Positions 45,538 to 54,059 of a stretch of DNA of 64,000 bases are shown here, piece after piece. Origin of the DNA: Lachnospiraceae bacterium (lineage in GTDB: Bacteria > Bacillota > Clostridia > Lachnospirales > Lachnospiraceae); assembly GCA_017527205.1 (NCBI GenBank), contig JAFXQK010000073.1, forward strand, positions 62,001 through 126,000, written 5' to 3'. Positions within the stretch are counted from its first letter, which is position 1. Each line of letters starts with the position of its first letter. The position numbers and the translations under genes were made by a program. The notes under the pieces were generated by a model. The model had not been told where the DNA came from. It ran no database searches and was given only the letters and a program-made list of their open reading frames with translations.

Positions 45538-46786
45538 GATTGTATTTGTATCCAATTATTTGAATCATCATCAGATTCCCTTTTGCAGGGCCCTGTCTGA
45601 GCGCCTTGGCGGGAGCTTCGTTTTTCTTCAGACGCAGCCCATGGAGGAAGAGCGGGTTCAGATGGGGTGGGATGCAAGCGTACAGGAGCCTTATCTGGAG
45701 CTGCTTTATGAAAAGCCGAAGGAATGCGCAGAATGGATCAAGCATGCGGATGTCGTGCTTCTTGGCTGGACGGAGGATGAGAGCTGCCTACAGGAGAGAT
45801 TTCGAAGCGGAAAGACCGTGATCCGAATCTCAGAGCGTATTTATCGGACGGGGCAGTGGAAATTTATTAGCCCCAAGGGGCTTTACAGAAAGTATTTTGA
45901 GCATGTCAGATATCGGAAAAAGCCAGTATATCTGCTCTGCTCAGGCGGCTATGTTCCGAGTGATTTTCACTTGATTCATGCCTATCCAAAGAAGATGTTT
46001 TGCTGGGGATATTTCCCGGAGACCAAGCATTATGACATTGATGCGCTGATGTCCTCGAAGGGGTGGAGGAAGGCGGACGGAACGAAGGTTCCGTGCATTC
46101 TGTGGGCGGCGCGTCTGATCGAACTAAAGCATCCTGAGCTTGCCATTCAGACGGCGAAGTATTTGAAGCAAAAGGGGGCAGAATTTCATCTGAACATGAT
46201 CGGCGGCGGTGCCATGGAAGAGCAGGTGAAGGCATGGATTCATGAGGAAGGGCTGGAGGAGGAAATCACCCTGCTGGGATTTATGAAGCCAGAGGAAGTG
46301 CGAGGATACATGGAGCAGGCAGACGTCTTTCTGTTTACGAGTGATAAGCGGGAAGGCTGGGGAGCCGTAGTGAACGAAGCCATGAACAGTGGTTGCGTTC
46401 CCGTGGCGGATCACATGACGGGCGCGGCAGCGTTTCTGATTCGGCAGGGGCAAAATGGGTTTGTTTATCGAGACGGTGATGTACAAATGCTTTTTGAAAC
46501 CACGGAAAAGCTGGTTGGGGATGCAGGGCTCCGGGACAGGCTCGGAAGAGGAGCCTATGAGACCATTCATGATGAATGGAATGCGGAATTTGCGGCCAAG
46601 AGGCTGTGCCGCCTGATCGAGGGGCTTACGGGTCAAAGGTTGGATGCGGAAAGGACGGAGGAAGGCAAGGGAAAAGAAATCGCAGATCACGCGGGGAGGA
46701 TGCACCAAATTTCGCGACTGCTTCCCTGTGATCCCGCACCCGTCATCTCAGAGAGAAGGATGTTTCGGTATTTGACGGAGAAGTAG
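45515..46786 (+). CDS. GT4 glycosyltransferase
   Basis: A 423-residue GT-B enzyme: KIVFVSNYLNHHQIPFCRAL at the N-terminus, ILWAARLIELKHPELAIQTAKYL, LNMIGGGAMEEQVKAWI, ITLLGFMKPEEVRGYMEQADVFLFTSDKREGWGAVVNEAMNSGC near residues 215-310. The ATG at 45515 follows AAGGATCAGAGG; an in-frame start at 45443 is deep inside the upstream gene. About 50 residues after the fold (RTEEGKGKEIADHAGR) are not part of the standard domain. Confidence 0.9.
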   Translation: MEQAGKRKIVFVSNYLNHHQIPFCRALSERLGGSFVFLQTQPMEEERVQMGWDASVQEPYLELLYEKPKECAEWIKHADVVLLGWTEDESCLQERFRSGKTVIRISERIYRTGQWKFISPKGLYRKYFEHVRYRKKPVYLLCSGGYVPSDFHLIHAYPKKMFCWGYFPETKHYDIDALMSSKGWRKADGTKVPCILWAARLIELKHPELAIQTAKYLKQKGAEFHLNMIGGGAMEEQVKAWIHEEGLEEEITLLGFMKPEEVRGYMEQADVFLFTSDKREGWGAVVNEAMNSGCVPVADHMTGAAAFLIRQGQNGFVYRDGDVQMLFETTEKLVGDAGLRDRLGRGAYETIHDEWNAEFAAKRLCRLIEGLTGQRLDAERTEEGKGKEIADHAGRMHQISRLLPCDPAPVISERRMFRYLTEK

Positions 46787-46789
46787 GAT

Positions 46790-47779
46790 ATGAAGAATTT
46801 GCCAAGGATTACGGTAATCATTCCGGTTTATAATATCATGGAGTACCTGCCAAGATGTGTTCACAGCGTCACGGCGCAGACCTATCAAAACCTGGAGATT
46901 CTCCTGGTGGATGATGGTTCCACGGATGGGACGGGGGAGCTTTGTGATCAGTTGTCTTGTGAGGATTCCCGTATCAAGGTTTTCCACAAGGAAAACGGCG
47001 GCTCGTCTTCGGCAAGAAATCTGGGCTTGTCAGAGATGACGGGAGAATATGTTGGATTTGTTGACAGCGATGATTTTATTGAACCGGACATGTATGAAAA
47101 GCTTTATCGGGGCATGGAACAAACGGGTGCCTGCATTGCCCAGGTCGGGCGCGATGAGATTGACGAGCAGGGAAATCTGATGCCTGCCATTTGTACCCCG
47201 CCGAAGGAGGCAACGCGGATTTCCAGTAAGGATTTTCTAAGAGAGCTTTTGATGCACAGGGGGGACTGCTCCTTTTGCACGAAGCTGTTTCGAGGGGAGC
47301 TTCTGAAGGGACGGCAGTTTCCCGTTGGAAAGCTGAACGAGGATTTCCATTTACTGGTACAGATGCTTGTGGACGGTGAGGAGATCCTATCTCTGCCGGA
47401 CATTGGTTATCACGTATTTTACCGTGTGGGATCCAATTCCAGAAAAAAGGACAAAAATGAGTTTTCCCGCGTCTTTGCGGATTGCGTGGACAATGCGGAT
47501 GAGGCGATGGAACACGTGGAAGAGCATTTTCCGGAGCTTAGGGACGTAGCCTTTCGCTTTGGCATTTTTCAGCGGCTGGAGTATTTGCTGCACATTCCCA
47601 TTCCGCTGATGACAAAGGACAATACATTCTATCGGGCGGTGGTTAGATATTTGAGAAGGCACTGGCCACAGGCCATGCGAAACAAGGTATTAACGAAGAA
47701 AAATAAGGTTTACGTAATCTTGTTTGCAATGATGCCGAAGGGGATTCGGGTCATACATAAAAGGATCAAGAAATTGTAG
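46790..47779 (+). CDS. GT2 glycosyltransferase (EpsJ-like)
   Basis: A 329-residue GT2 enzyme: ITVIIPVYNIMEYLPRCVHSV, EILLVDDGSTDGTGELCD, GGSSSARNLGLSEMTGEYVGFVDSDDFIEPDMYEKL (acidic DSDD), then NEDFHLLVQMLVDG and a basic C-terminus (GIRVIHKRIKKL) that could touch the membrane. It starts three bases after the previous stop. Confidence 0.92.
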   Translation: MKNLPRITVIIPVYNIMEYLPRCVHSVTAQTYQNLEILLVDDGSTDGTGELCDQLSCEDSRIKVFHKENGGSSSARNLGLSEMTGEYVGFVDSDDFIEPDMYEKLYRGMEQTGACIAQVGRDEIDEQGNLMPAICTPPKEATRISSKDFLRELLMHRGDCSFCTKLFRGELLKGRQFPVGKLNEDFHLLVQMLVDGEEILSLPDIGYHVFYRVGSNSRKKDKNEFSRVFADCVDNADEAMEHVEEHFPELRDVAFRFGIFQRLEYLLHIPIPLMTKDNTFYRAVVRYLRRHWPQAMRNKVLTKKNKVYVILFAMMPKGIRVIHKRIKKL

Positions 47780-47797
47780 CGAATCAAAGGATGAAGG

Positions 47798-49597
47798 ATG
47801 CAAAAGAAGGAACGCCAAAGGAAAGGACAATGGAATAGGTGGATGCCTCGTTGGATGGCATGGGGATTGGCCCTTGCCGTACTGCTTGTGACCTTTTTTG
47901 AGCTTCCCATGGCAGCGGTTCACGCTGATCCGACGGAGTCGCAGGGAGCAGAGCCAGGAGGAAATTCCTTGCCGGAGGACATTGCCAGCTTCCCCGAAAG
48001 CTATCATGTGGGACTTCTGGCACTCAAGGCCAAGCATCCGAATTGGCAATTTGTTCCCATAAACGTCATGGATTGGAACACGGCGCTCAATAACGAAATG
48101 AGGGATGGAAAAAGCCTGATTAATTATAGGGCAGCAAATTGCCTGAAGGAAGGCAAATATGATCAGGGGAACTGGTATTTTGCGTCCAAGGGTGCCTTGG
48201 CCTATTATATGGATCCGAGAAATTCCTTGACGGAGGAACGGATTTTCCAGTTTGAACAGCTTTCCTATAATGCACAGTATCATACGGTGGATGCGCTGGA
48301 GACAATGCTCCATGGCACGTTTATGGGAGACGGGGCGAAGCTTCCGGGGTTCGAAATGTCCTACGCGGTCTTCATCCATGCCTGTGGTGCTTATCCAGGG
48401 GTTTTAACAAGTCCATTTCATTTGGCAGCCAGAATCCTGCAGGAGCAGGGAAGCGGAAAGTCGGCGCTGATTTCGGGAACCTATCCGGGCTACGAGGGCT
48501 ACTACAATTACTTTAATATTGGGGCGACTGGTACGACAAACCAAGAGATCATCGTAAATGGCTTGAGCTATGCAAAGAAATATTGGGGAAAAGAACAGAG
48601 TGGCATCGACGGCTTTGGAGCGTACAATGCCATTTTAGAAGGCTCCAAATTCATCGCGTCAAAGTACGTTGCCGTTGGACAGGATACGCTCTATTTGCAA
48701 AAATACAATGTTACGGCAAGTATTCCATATACACATCAATATATGCAGAATATTGCGGCTCCCATGTCGGAGGCTGGCAGTATCAGGGATTTTTATGATG
48801 CGGCTGGTGCATTGGACATATCCTTTACGTTCCGAATTCCCGTGTATCAAAACATGCCGGCGCAGGCATGCCCATTGCCTGGCTCCTCTACGAACGTTGT
48901 GCTGGAGATTCCCAGTGATACGAACGATCCCTATAACTATACGGGCAATACAGTCATGATTGACGGGGAGCCTTACGAGTGCGAGAGCTATTATAATAGC
49001 GCAAAGAATACACGTAGACTGATTGCGACGCTTCCTGACACCGCGGCAACGTCAGCAGCCATAGAGCTTCGAAGTGTTAACGGAGAGCTGAAGCAGGCGT
49101 ATTATTGGGCCTTGGAATATAAGGATACCTATTATGTTGCAACCCAGGTTTCCGCGCCGCCGGTTTTGGAAAAATGTGAGGTCTCTTTCCTGTCAAACGG
49201 CGGGACGGGAAGTATGGAATCCCAATGGGTGCTGAAGGGAAAGAAGTTTGTGATTCCGGAATGCCTGTTTGAGCCAAAGGAAGGATATGTATTCTATAGC
49301 TGGGACTGGGGCAGGCCAGGGGATGAAATTACAATCAACGGTTCTTTAGAGCTCACCGCCGTCTGGATAAAACGACCGATTTCGGTCACCGTTAGTTCCT
49401 CCGCGCAGGAGGGAGGAACTGTCAGCATAAGCAACACCACGGGAAACATTGTAAGCGTCAGTGCAATTCCTGCAGAGGGTTATGTTTTCCAATATTGGAC
49501 GAGAGGAATCTACGTTGTCTCTGATGAACCCGTTTATTCCTTCTCGGCAGAGGAAGACGTAGAGCTGGTGGCCGTGTTTGAAAGGGAGTCCGAGTAG
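47798..49597 (+). CDS. secreted N-acetylglucosaminidase with InlB-like repeats
   Basis: A 599-residue exported cell-wall hydrolase. Basic start and signal segment (MAWGLALAVLLVTFFELPMAAVHA), then the clostridial glucosaminidase domain: HVGLLALKAKHPNWQFVPINVMDWNTAL and, near residue 180-260, MSYAVFIHACGAYPGVLTSPFHLAARILQEQG with the likely catalytic Glu in QEQG, and GYYNYFNIGA. The C-terminal 140 residues are two beta-repeats of the InlB type (VSFLSNGGTGSMESQWVLKG; GGTVSISNTTGNIVSV and EGYVFQYWTRG). It probably trims peptidoglycan glycan strands. Position among glycosyltransferase genes suggests linkage of glycan to wall, by inference. Confidence 0.88.
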   Translation: MQKKERQRKGQWNRWMPRWMAWGLALAVLLVTFFELPMAAVHADPTESQGAEPGGNSLPEDIASFPESYHVGLLALKAKHPNWQFVPINVMDWNTALNNEMRDGKSLINYRAANCLKEGKYDQGNWYFASKGALAYYMDPRNSLTEERIFQFEQLSYNAQYHTVDALETMLHGTFMGDGAKLPGFEMSYAVFIHACGAYPGVLTSPFHLAARILQEQGSGKSALISGTYPGYEGYYNYFNIGATGTTNQEIIVNGLSYAKKYWGKEQSGIDGFGAYNAILEGSKFIASKYVAVGQDTLYLQKYNVTASIPYTHQYMQNIAAPMSEAGSIRDFYDAAGALDISFTFRIPVYQNMPAQACPLPGSSTNVVLEIPSDTNDPYNYTGNTVMIDGEPYECESYYNSAKNTRRLIATLPDTAATSAAIELRSVNGELKQAYYWALEYKDTYYVATQVSAPPVLEKCEVSFLSNGGTGSMESQWVLKGKKFVIPECLFEPKEGYVFYSWDWGRPGDEITINGSLELTAVWIKRPISVTVSSSAQEGGTVSISNTTGNIVSVSAIPAEGYVFQYWTRGIYVVSDEPVYSFSAEEDVELVAVFERESE

Positions 49598-49607
49598 GAG
49601 TCCGGCA

Positions 49608-49636
49608 TTGCATAAATACAAAAAGAGTGGTATAAT
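49608..49636 (+). promoter_or_regulatory. promoter of the pseC-like gene
   Basis: TTGCAT (49608-49613), 17 bases, TATAAT (49631-49636), 29 bases before the ATG. It makes the amino-sugar genes separately expressed. Confidence 0.75.
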
Positions 49637-49665
49637 ATATTGATTAAATTTTCTGGAGAGATGAT

Positions 49666-50859
49666 ATGGAAGAATTAGCGATTTTTGGCGGAAAACCCGT
49701 GAGAAAAGAGAAAATTTATTATGGAAGGCAGTGCGTTGAGCAGGATGACGTGGATGCAGTGGTTGCCACGCTGACGAGTCCTCTGATCACCTGTGGCCCG
49801 AGGGTGCAGGAGATGGAGAAAAGGCTCTGCGAGGTGACGGGAGCGAAGTATGCCGTGGGCGTCAGCAATGGAACGGCTGCGCTTCATCTTGCAGCCATGG
49901 CGGCAGGCTTTGGACCTGGGGATGAGGTGATCGTCAGCTCCATTACCTTTGCAGCCTCTGCAAACTGCGTGCGCTACTGCGGTGCAACGCCTGTGTTTGC
50001 AGATATAGAAAATGACACCTATAACATTGATCCCGAATGCATCAAAAAGCTCATCACGCCGAGGACGAAGGGCGTTGTGGCCGTGGATTTTACGGGACAG
50101 GCCGTGAAGCTGGATGAAATTCGTGCGATCTGTAAGGAGCATGGCCTGATTTTGATCGAGGATGCGGCGCATGCCATCGGGACAAAATACAAGGGTCAGC
50201 CCGTGGGATCCCTTGCGGACATGACCTGTTTTAGCTTCCATCCCGTAAAAACCGTAACCTGCGGTGAGGGCGGAGCAATTACGACCAACGACGAAAAGCT
50301 CTATCGCCACTTGATGAGACTTCGTACCCATGGCATCACCAGGGACATGAGCGAGATGGCGAATCCATCCGATGCGCTTTGGTATAACGAGCAGGTGGAG
50401 CTTGGATTTAATTATCGACTGACGGATTTTCAGGCTGCAATGCTGTGCAGTCAGCTAAAGAAGCTGCAGAAGTTCTCTGACAGAAGAAAAGAAATTACCG
50501 CCATTTATGACAAGGTGTTTTCCGAAATGCCTGAGATTCAGGTGCAAAGGGAAATTCCAGAGAGCGATACGACAAGACATCTTTACGTGCTTCGCCTTCA
50601 CTTGGAGAAGCTGACGTGTAACCGCAGGCAGTTCTTTGACGCGCTTTATGCAGAGAACGTATGCCCGCAGGTTCATTACCTGCCGGTGTATTGGCATTCC
50701 TATTATGAGAAGCTTGGCTATCAGAAGGGGCTATGTCCGAATGCGGAGGCTTATTACGAATCCTCCATGAGCATTCCCTTGTATTACTCCCTGTCGGATG
50801 AAGAGGTTCAGGACGTCATTCACGCCGTGAAGAAGGTTATCGCATATTATCGCAGGTAG
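49666..50859 (+). CDS. pseC: PseC-like UDP-amino-sugar aminotransferase (DegT family)
   Basis: A 397-residue PLP-dependent DegT/DnrJ/EryC1 enzyme. Segments SNGTAALHLAAMAAG, ITFAASANCVRYCGATPVFADI, IEDAAHAIGTKYKGQPVGS and FSFHPVKTVTCGEGGAI (Lys that binds PLP) are all present, and LRTHGITRDMSEM plus LGFNYRLTDFQAAM are typical of PseC, which aminates the 4-keto sugar in pseudaminic-acid synthesis. GGAGAG precedes the ATG. The neighbouring GNAT gene fits PseH. The other pseudaminic genes (pseB, pseG, pseI, pseF) are not in the window, so the sugar may be a related 4-amino-4,6-dideoxy sugar. Confidence 0.8.
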   Translation: MEELAIFGGKPVRKEKIYYGRQCVEQDDVDAVVATLTSPLITCGPRVQEMEKRLCEVTGAKYAVGVSNGTAALHLAAMAAGFGPGDEVIVSSITFAASANCVRYCGATPVFADIENDTYNIDPECIKKLITPRTKGVVAVDFTGQAVKLDEIRAICKEHGLILIEDAAHAIGTKYKGQPVGSLADMTCFSFHPVKTVTCGEGGAITTNDEKLYRHLMRLRTHGITRDMSEMANPSDALWYNEQVELGFNYRLTDFQAAMLCSQLKKLQKFSDRRKEITAIYDKVFSEMPEIQVQREIPESDTTRHLYVLRLHLEKLTCNRRQFFDALYAENVCPQVHYLPVYWHSYYEKLGYQKGLCPNAEAYYESSMSIPLYYSLSDEEVQDVIHAVKKVIAYYRR

Positions 50860-50897
50860 AAAATATGTCATTTGCGAGAGGCTTAGGGAGAAGGTAA

Positions 50898-51464
50898 ATG
50901 GATGCAGGGTTGATGGCAAAAGAGTATCGGGACGAACAGGCGGGAATTTATCTAAGGCCGATTACGGACGAGGATACGAGCCTGATTGTCGCATGGCGTA
51001 ACAGTGATGCCGTAAGGAGCCGATTTATCTATCGGGAGCCCTTTACGGAAGAGGGACATCGAAGCTGGCTGAAAAACATGGTGGAGACGGGCAAGGCCAT
51101 TCAGACGATTGTCTGCGACCTGGAGACAGACAAGCCCTTGGGAAGTGTGTTTTTGCGCGACGTCGACAGAAAGCACAACAAGGCAGAGTACGGGATTTTT
51201 CTGGGGGAAGCGCAGGCACGTGGACGCGGCGTCGGTACGGCAGCCGCGAAACTGATGCTTCGCTATGCATTTTGTGAAGAAAAGCTTCATCGCGTTTTCC
51301 TTCGCGTTCTGGCAGATAATGCACAGGCCATTCGAAGCTATGAAAAGGCAGGCTTTGTTCGCGAGGCATATTTGCGGGAGAGCGTTTATTTAGACGGGAC
51401 ATACAATGACGTCATCCTCATGGCGGTTTTAGACCGGGAATGGCGAAATGAACACGAAACCTGA
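50898..51464 (+). CDS. pseH: GNAT N-acetyltransferase (PseH-like)
   Basis: A 188-residue GNAT enzyme: IYLRPITDEDTSLIVAWRNSDAVRSRFIY, then GEAQARGRGVGTAAAKLMLRYAF (acetyl-CoA loop R-G-x-G) and ADNAQAIRSYEKAGFVREAYLRE. It resembles PseH, which N-acetylates the amino group installed by PseC; the 38-base gap to pseC supports a two-step unit. A RimJ/RimL-type protein acetyltransferase is the alternative. Confidence 0.75.
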   Translation: MDAGLMAKEYRDEQAGIYLRPITDEDTSLIVAWRNSDAVRSRFIYREPFTEEGHRSWLKNMVETGKAIQTIVCDLETDKPLGSVFLRDVDRKHNKAEYGIFLGEAQARGRGVGTAAAKLMLRYAFCEEKLHRVFLRVLADNAQAIRSYEKAGFVREAYLRESVYLDGTYNDVILMAVLDREWRNEHET

Positions 51465-51477
51465 AAAGGATGAGACA

Positions 51478-52434
51478 ATGAAAAAAATAAGCTTTGTGAT
51501 TCCCTGTTATCGATCTGAACAGACCATCGGTCACGTTGTGGCGGAGATCGACGGAAAGATGCAGGAGATGAAGGAATATGAATATGAGATCATTTTGGTA
51601 AATGACTGTTCTCCGGATCATACCCTGGAGGCGCTGCGAAGGCTCTGCGCAGAGCGTGCGTCTGGCAACGGCATTCGTAAGGCGATCAGCTTTTCCAGGA
51701 ATTTTGGACAGCATTCTGCCTTGATGGCAGGTCTTCGGGAATCGCAGGGAGATTACGTGGTTTGTCTGGACGATGACGGACAGACGCCTGCGAACGAGGT
51801 GGATAAGCTGATTGGAAAGCTGGAGGAAGGGTTTGATGCCGTTTATGCAAAGTATGAGCACAAGCACCATTCTGCGTTCCGCAATTTGGGAAGTAAAGTG
51901 AATGAACTGATGACCAGAGTGATGCTGGAGAAGCCCAAGGAATTATTTATCTCCAGCTATTTTGCCGTAAGGCGGTTCGTTGTGGAAGACATGATCCGAT
52001 ACGAGAATTCCTACCCTTACGTCATTGGTTTGGTGCTCAGGTCGACGAAGAGCATTACCAACGTGGTAGTGACGCACAGGGACAGGGAGCAGGGAAGCTC
52101 CGGATATACCTTGAAAAAGCTCTTGGGCCTTTGGTTTAACGGCTTTACGGCGTTTTCCGTTAAGCCCTTACGAATTGCCACGGCATTTGGAAGCTTTTGT
52201 GCCATTTTGGGATTTTTGTATGGAATCTATACGGTGGTAAAAAAGCTGATCAACCCCGACGTACCCATGGGATTTAGTTCAACCATGGCAGCCATTGTTT
52301 TCTTTGGCGGCATGATCATGCTGATGCTGGGCATGATTGGAGAGTACATTGGCAGAATTTATATTAGCCTCAACAATTCACCGCAGTATGTCATCCGTGA
52401 AAAAATCAATACGGATCAGGATGACGTAAAATAG
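51478..52434 (+). CDS. GtrB-like polyprenyl-phosphate glycosyltransferase
   Basis: A 318-residue GT2 enzyme with two C-terminal membrane helices. Motifs: ISFVIPCYRSEQTIGHVV, EIILVNDCSPDHT, ISFSRNFGQHSALMAGLRESQGDYVVCLDDDGQTP (DDD metal site), HRDREQGSSGYTLKKLLGLWFNG, and MLMLGMIGEYIGRIYISLN. The ATG at 51478 follows AAAGGATGA; an in-frame ATG at 51448 overlaps the GNAT gene. It may load the amino sugar made by the PseC/PseH pair on a lipid carrier. Confidence 0.9.
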   Translation: MKKISFVIPCYRSEQTIGHVVAEIDGKMQEMKEYEYEIILVNDCSPDHTLEALRRLCAERASGNGIRKAISFSRNFGQHSALMAGLRESQGDYVVCLDDDGQTPANEVDKLIGKLEEGFDAVYAKYEHKHHSAFRNLGSKVNELMTRVMLEKPKELFISSYFAVRRFVVEDMIRYENSYPYVIGLVLRSTKSITNVVVTHRDREQGSSGYTLKKLLGLWFNGFTAFSVKPLRIATAFGSFCAILGFLYGIYTVVKKLINPDVPMGFSSTMAAIVFFGGMIMLMLGMIGEYIGRIYISLNNSPQYVIREKINTDQDDVK

Positions 52435-52474
52435 CTTCGCAAGGAGTGCTTTGGGAAAGAGGCTCCGGAAAGCG

Positions 52475-53908
52475 TTACGGAGATACGGTGGCGAGGAGCT
52501 GCATGAGTGCGTAAGCGATCTTATATCTCCCGTAATCATTGGGATGTATGTCATCGGCATAATAAAGCCATTGGGTTTTCTCGAGATGAGAGTCGTGATA
52601 ATTATCCAGACAGGAAAGCCCCTCCTTACGGGCTAGGTCGAGGATGGACTGTGCATAATCCGCATAGGTGGTGCCTTCCGCAGTGTTGATGACCTCCGTC
52701 CCATTTTGGAAGGCAAAAATGGGATTGGGAACCACAAGGCAAACCTGGGCATCGGGAAAAGCACTTTGAAGCTGATCCACGGCATTCTTCAGGGCACCGG
52801 AAAAGGTGCTCGCATCCGTCGGATGATCAGAGCTTATGGGTACGCCTTCAAAATAATCATTGATGCCAAAATGCAGGACAAATATTAGACGGCGGGATTT
52901 GTCCGATTTCCGAGCTTGGAGCAGGTACTTTGTAAGTCCCGCGTAGGCCTGCGAATCCTTAGGCAGGAACGAGGGATCTTGACTTAGAAGTGCATTCAGA
53001 ACGGGTCGAAGACAGATGCCATCCCGATCACTGGCCGTGGCACCGCCCCAGCCAAGATTATAGGTCTCTGCACCGCTTAAATTGCTTACGTAGCCAGGGA
53101 TGGAACGACGGTCATTATAATTGCCGAAAATACTGTCTCCTAGGAAGACAACCTCAAGGTCAGACAGATCAGGGAAGAAATACTCCCCCGTTTCCGCAAC
53201 GGACAGAAATGCCCGAAATTCCGCAAAGAGTTCGTCCACCCTGTCCGGTCTGGCATAAAAGGAGTGAGCTGCTTCCTCGGGACCAATGAGGGAAAGCAGG
53301 TAAGTGCGCAGTGCCACGTCCTCCTTTAGGAGGGATCCCTTCAGGTAGTTAGTGTCGTCAGCGATGATCCATTCATGGGAGAAGAAGGGATATACCAAAG
53401 CATTCGGCTGGTGCGTCATGGCATAGACCATGTCCTGGTATTTCGCAGTCAGTGCATCCGCATCCTTTGCGGACTGCCACTCTTTTAGTGGCAACCATTC
53501 AGGAAATACCTTAAATAAGGTATCAGGAAACATCTGGACAAGGCTTTCAGCCTGCTCAGCGGTAATTCTGTCGGGTGAGAGTCCAAGATACATCTCTTTG
53601 ATTTCATGTTTGTATTCCTTTAGATACTGAAAGAAGGAATACATGGTTTCGTAATCAGGGATGGTAATGTCCGGCATGGCAATCGTTCGGGCTTCGTAGG
53701 TAAGAAAATCTTCGGCGTGGAAGGTATCTGTCGGAAACATGGAGAGAAATACGCAGTCATAGGACGAGGTCGCAAACTGAAGAATGGCTTCCGCCTTTCT
53801 TTCCTTTTCACGGTATGCTGGCATTTGACAGATGACAATGAGGATGATGGCCAACAATACAATGATGGCAGAAGAAACGATGAAGATTTTCGATTTCTTT
53901 TCCTTCAT
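52475..53908 (-). CDS. membrane-anchored SGNH hydrolase-type protein
   Basis: A 477-residue protein on the minus strand. A basic start and one membrane helix (IFIVSSAIIVLLAIILIVIC) lead into an uncharacterised region (to about residue 250), then an SGNH/GDSL fold: VVFLGDSIFGN (block I Ser), FGINDYFEG (block III-like Asn) and YYADDIHPNDYGRYK (block V Asp and His). The catalytic set appears complete. The ATG at 53908 follows GGAGG; longer in-frame starts upstream have none. SGNH proteins at glycan loci often move or remove acetyl groups. It is divergent to the ABC transporter; a smaller relative is at 55801. Confidence 0.8.
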   Translation of the reverse strand: MKEKKSKIFIVSSAIIVLLAIILIVICQMPAYREKERKAEAILQFATSSYDCVFLSMFPTDTFHAEDFLTYEARTIAMPDITIPDYETMYSFFQYLKEYKHEIKEMYLGLSPDRITAEQAESLVQMFPDTLFKVFPEWLPLKEWQSAKDADALTAKYQDMVYAMTHQPNALVYPFFSHEWIIADDTNYLKGSLLKEDVALRTYLLSLIGPEEAAHSFYARPDRVDELFAEFRAFLSVAETGEYFFPDLSDLEVVFLGDSIFGNYNDRRSIPGYVSNLSGAETYNLGWGGATASDRDGICLRPVLNALLSQDPSFLPKDSQAYAGLTKYLLQARKSDKSRRLIFVLHFGINDYFEGVPISSDHPTDASTFSGALKNAVDQLQSAFPDAQVCLVVPNPIFAFQNGTEVINTAEGTTYADYAQSILDLARKEGLSCLDNYHDSHLEKTQWLYYADDIHPNDYGRYKIAYALMQLLATVSP

Positions 53909-54059
53909 GAAGCTACCTCCGCGTTTGATCCATGCCTTTGGGCGATATGACATCGTAATGAATGTAGGAAGCATCGCTTCCCGGATGTATTCTATCATAA
54001 ATGAGACGGCGTTTAAAGGATTATTTCTTTTGTAGACCTTGAACGCACGGGAGTGAAAC

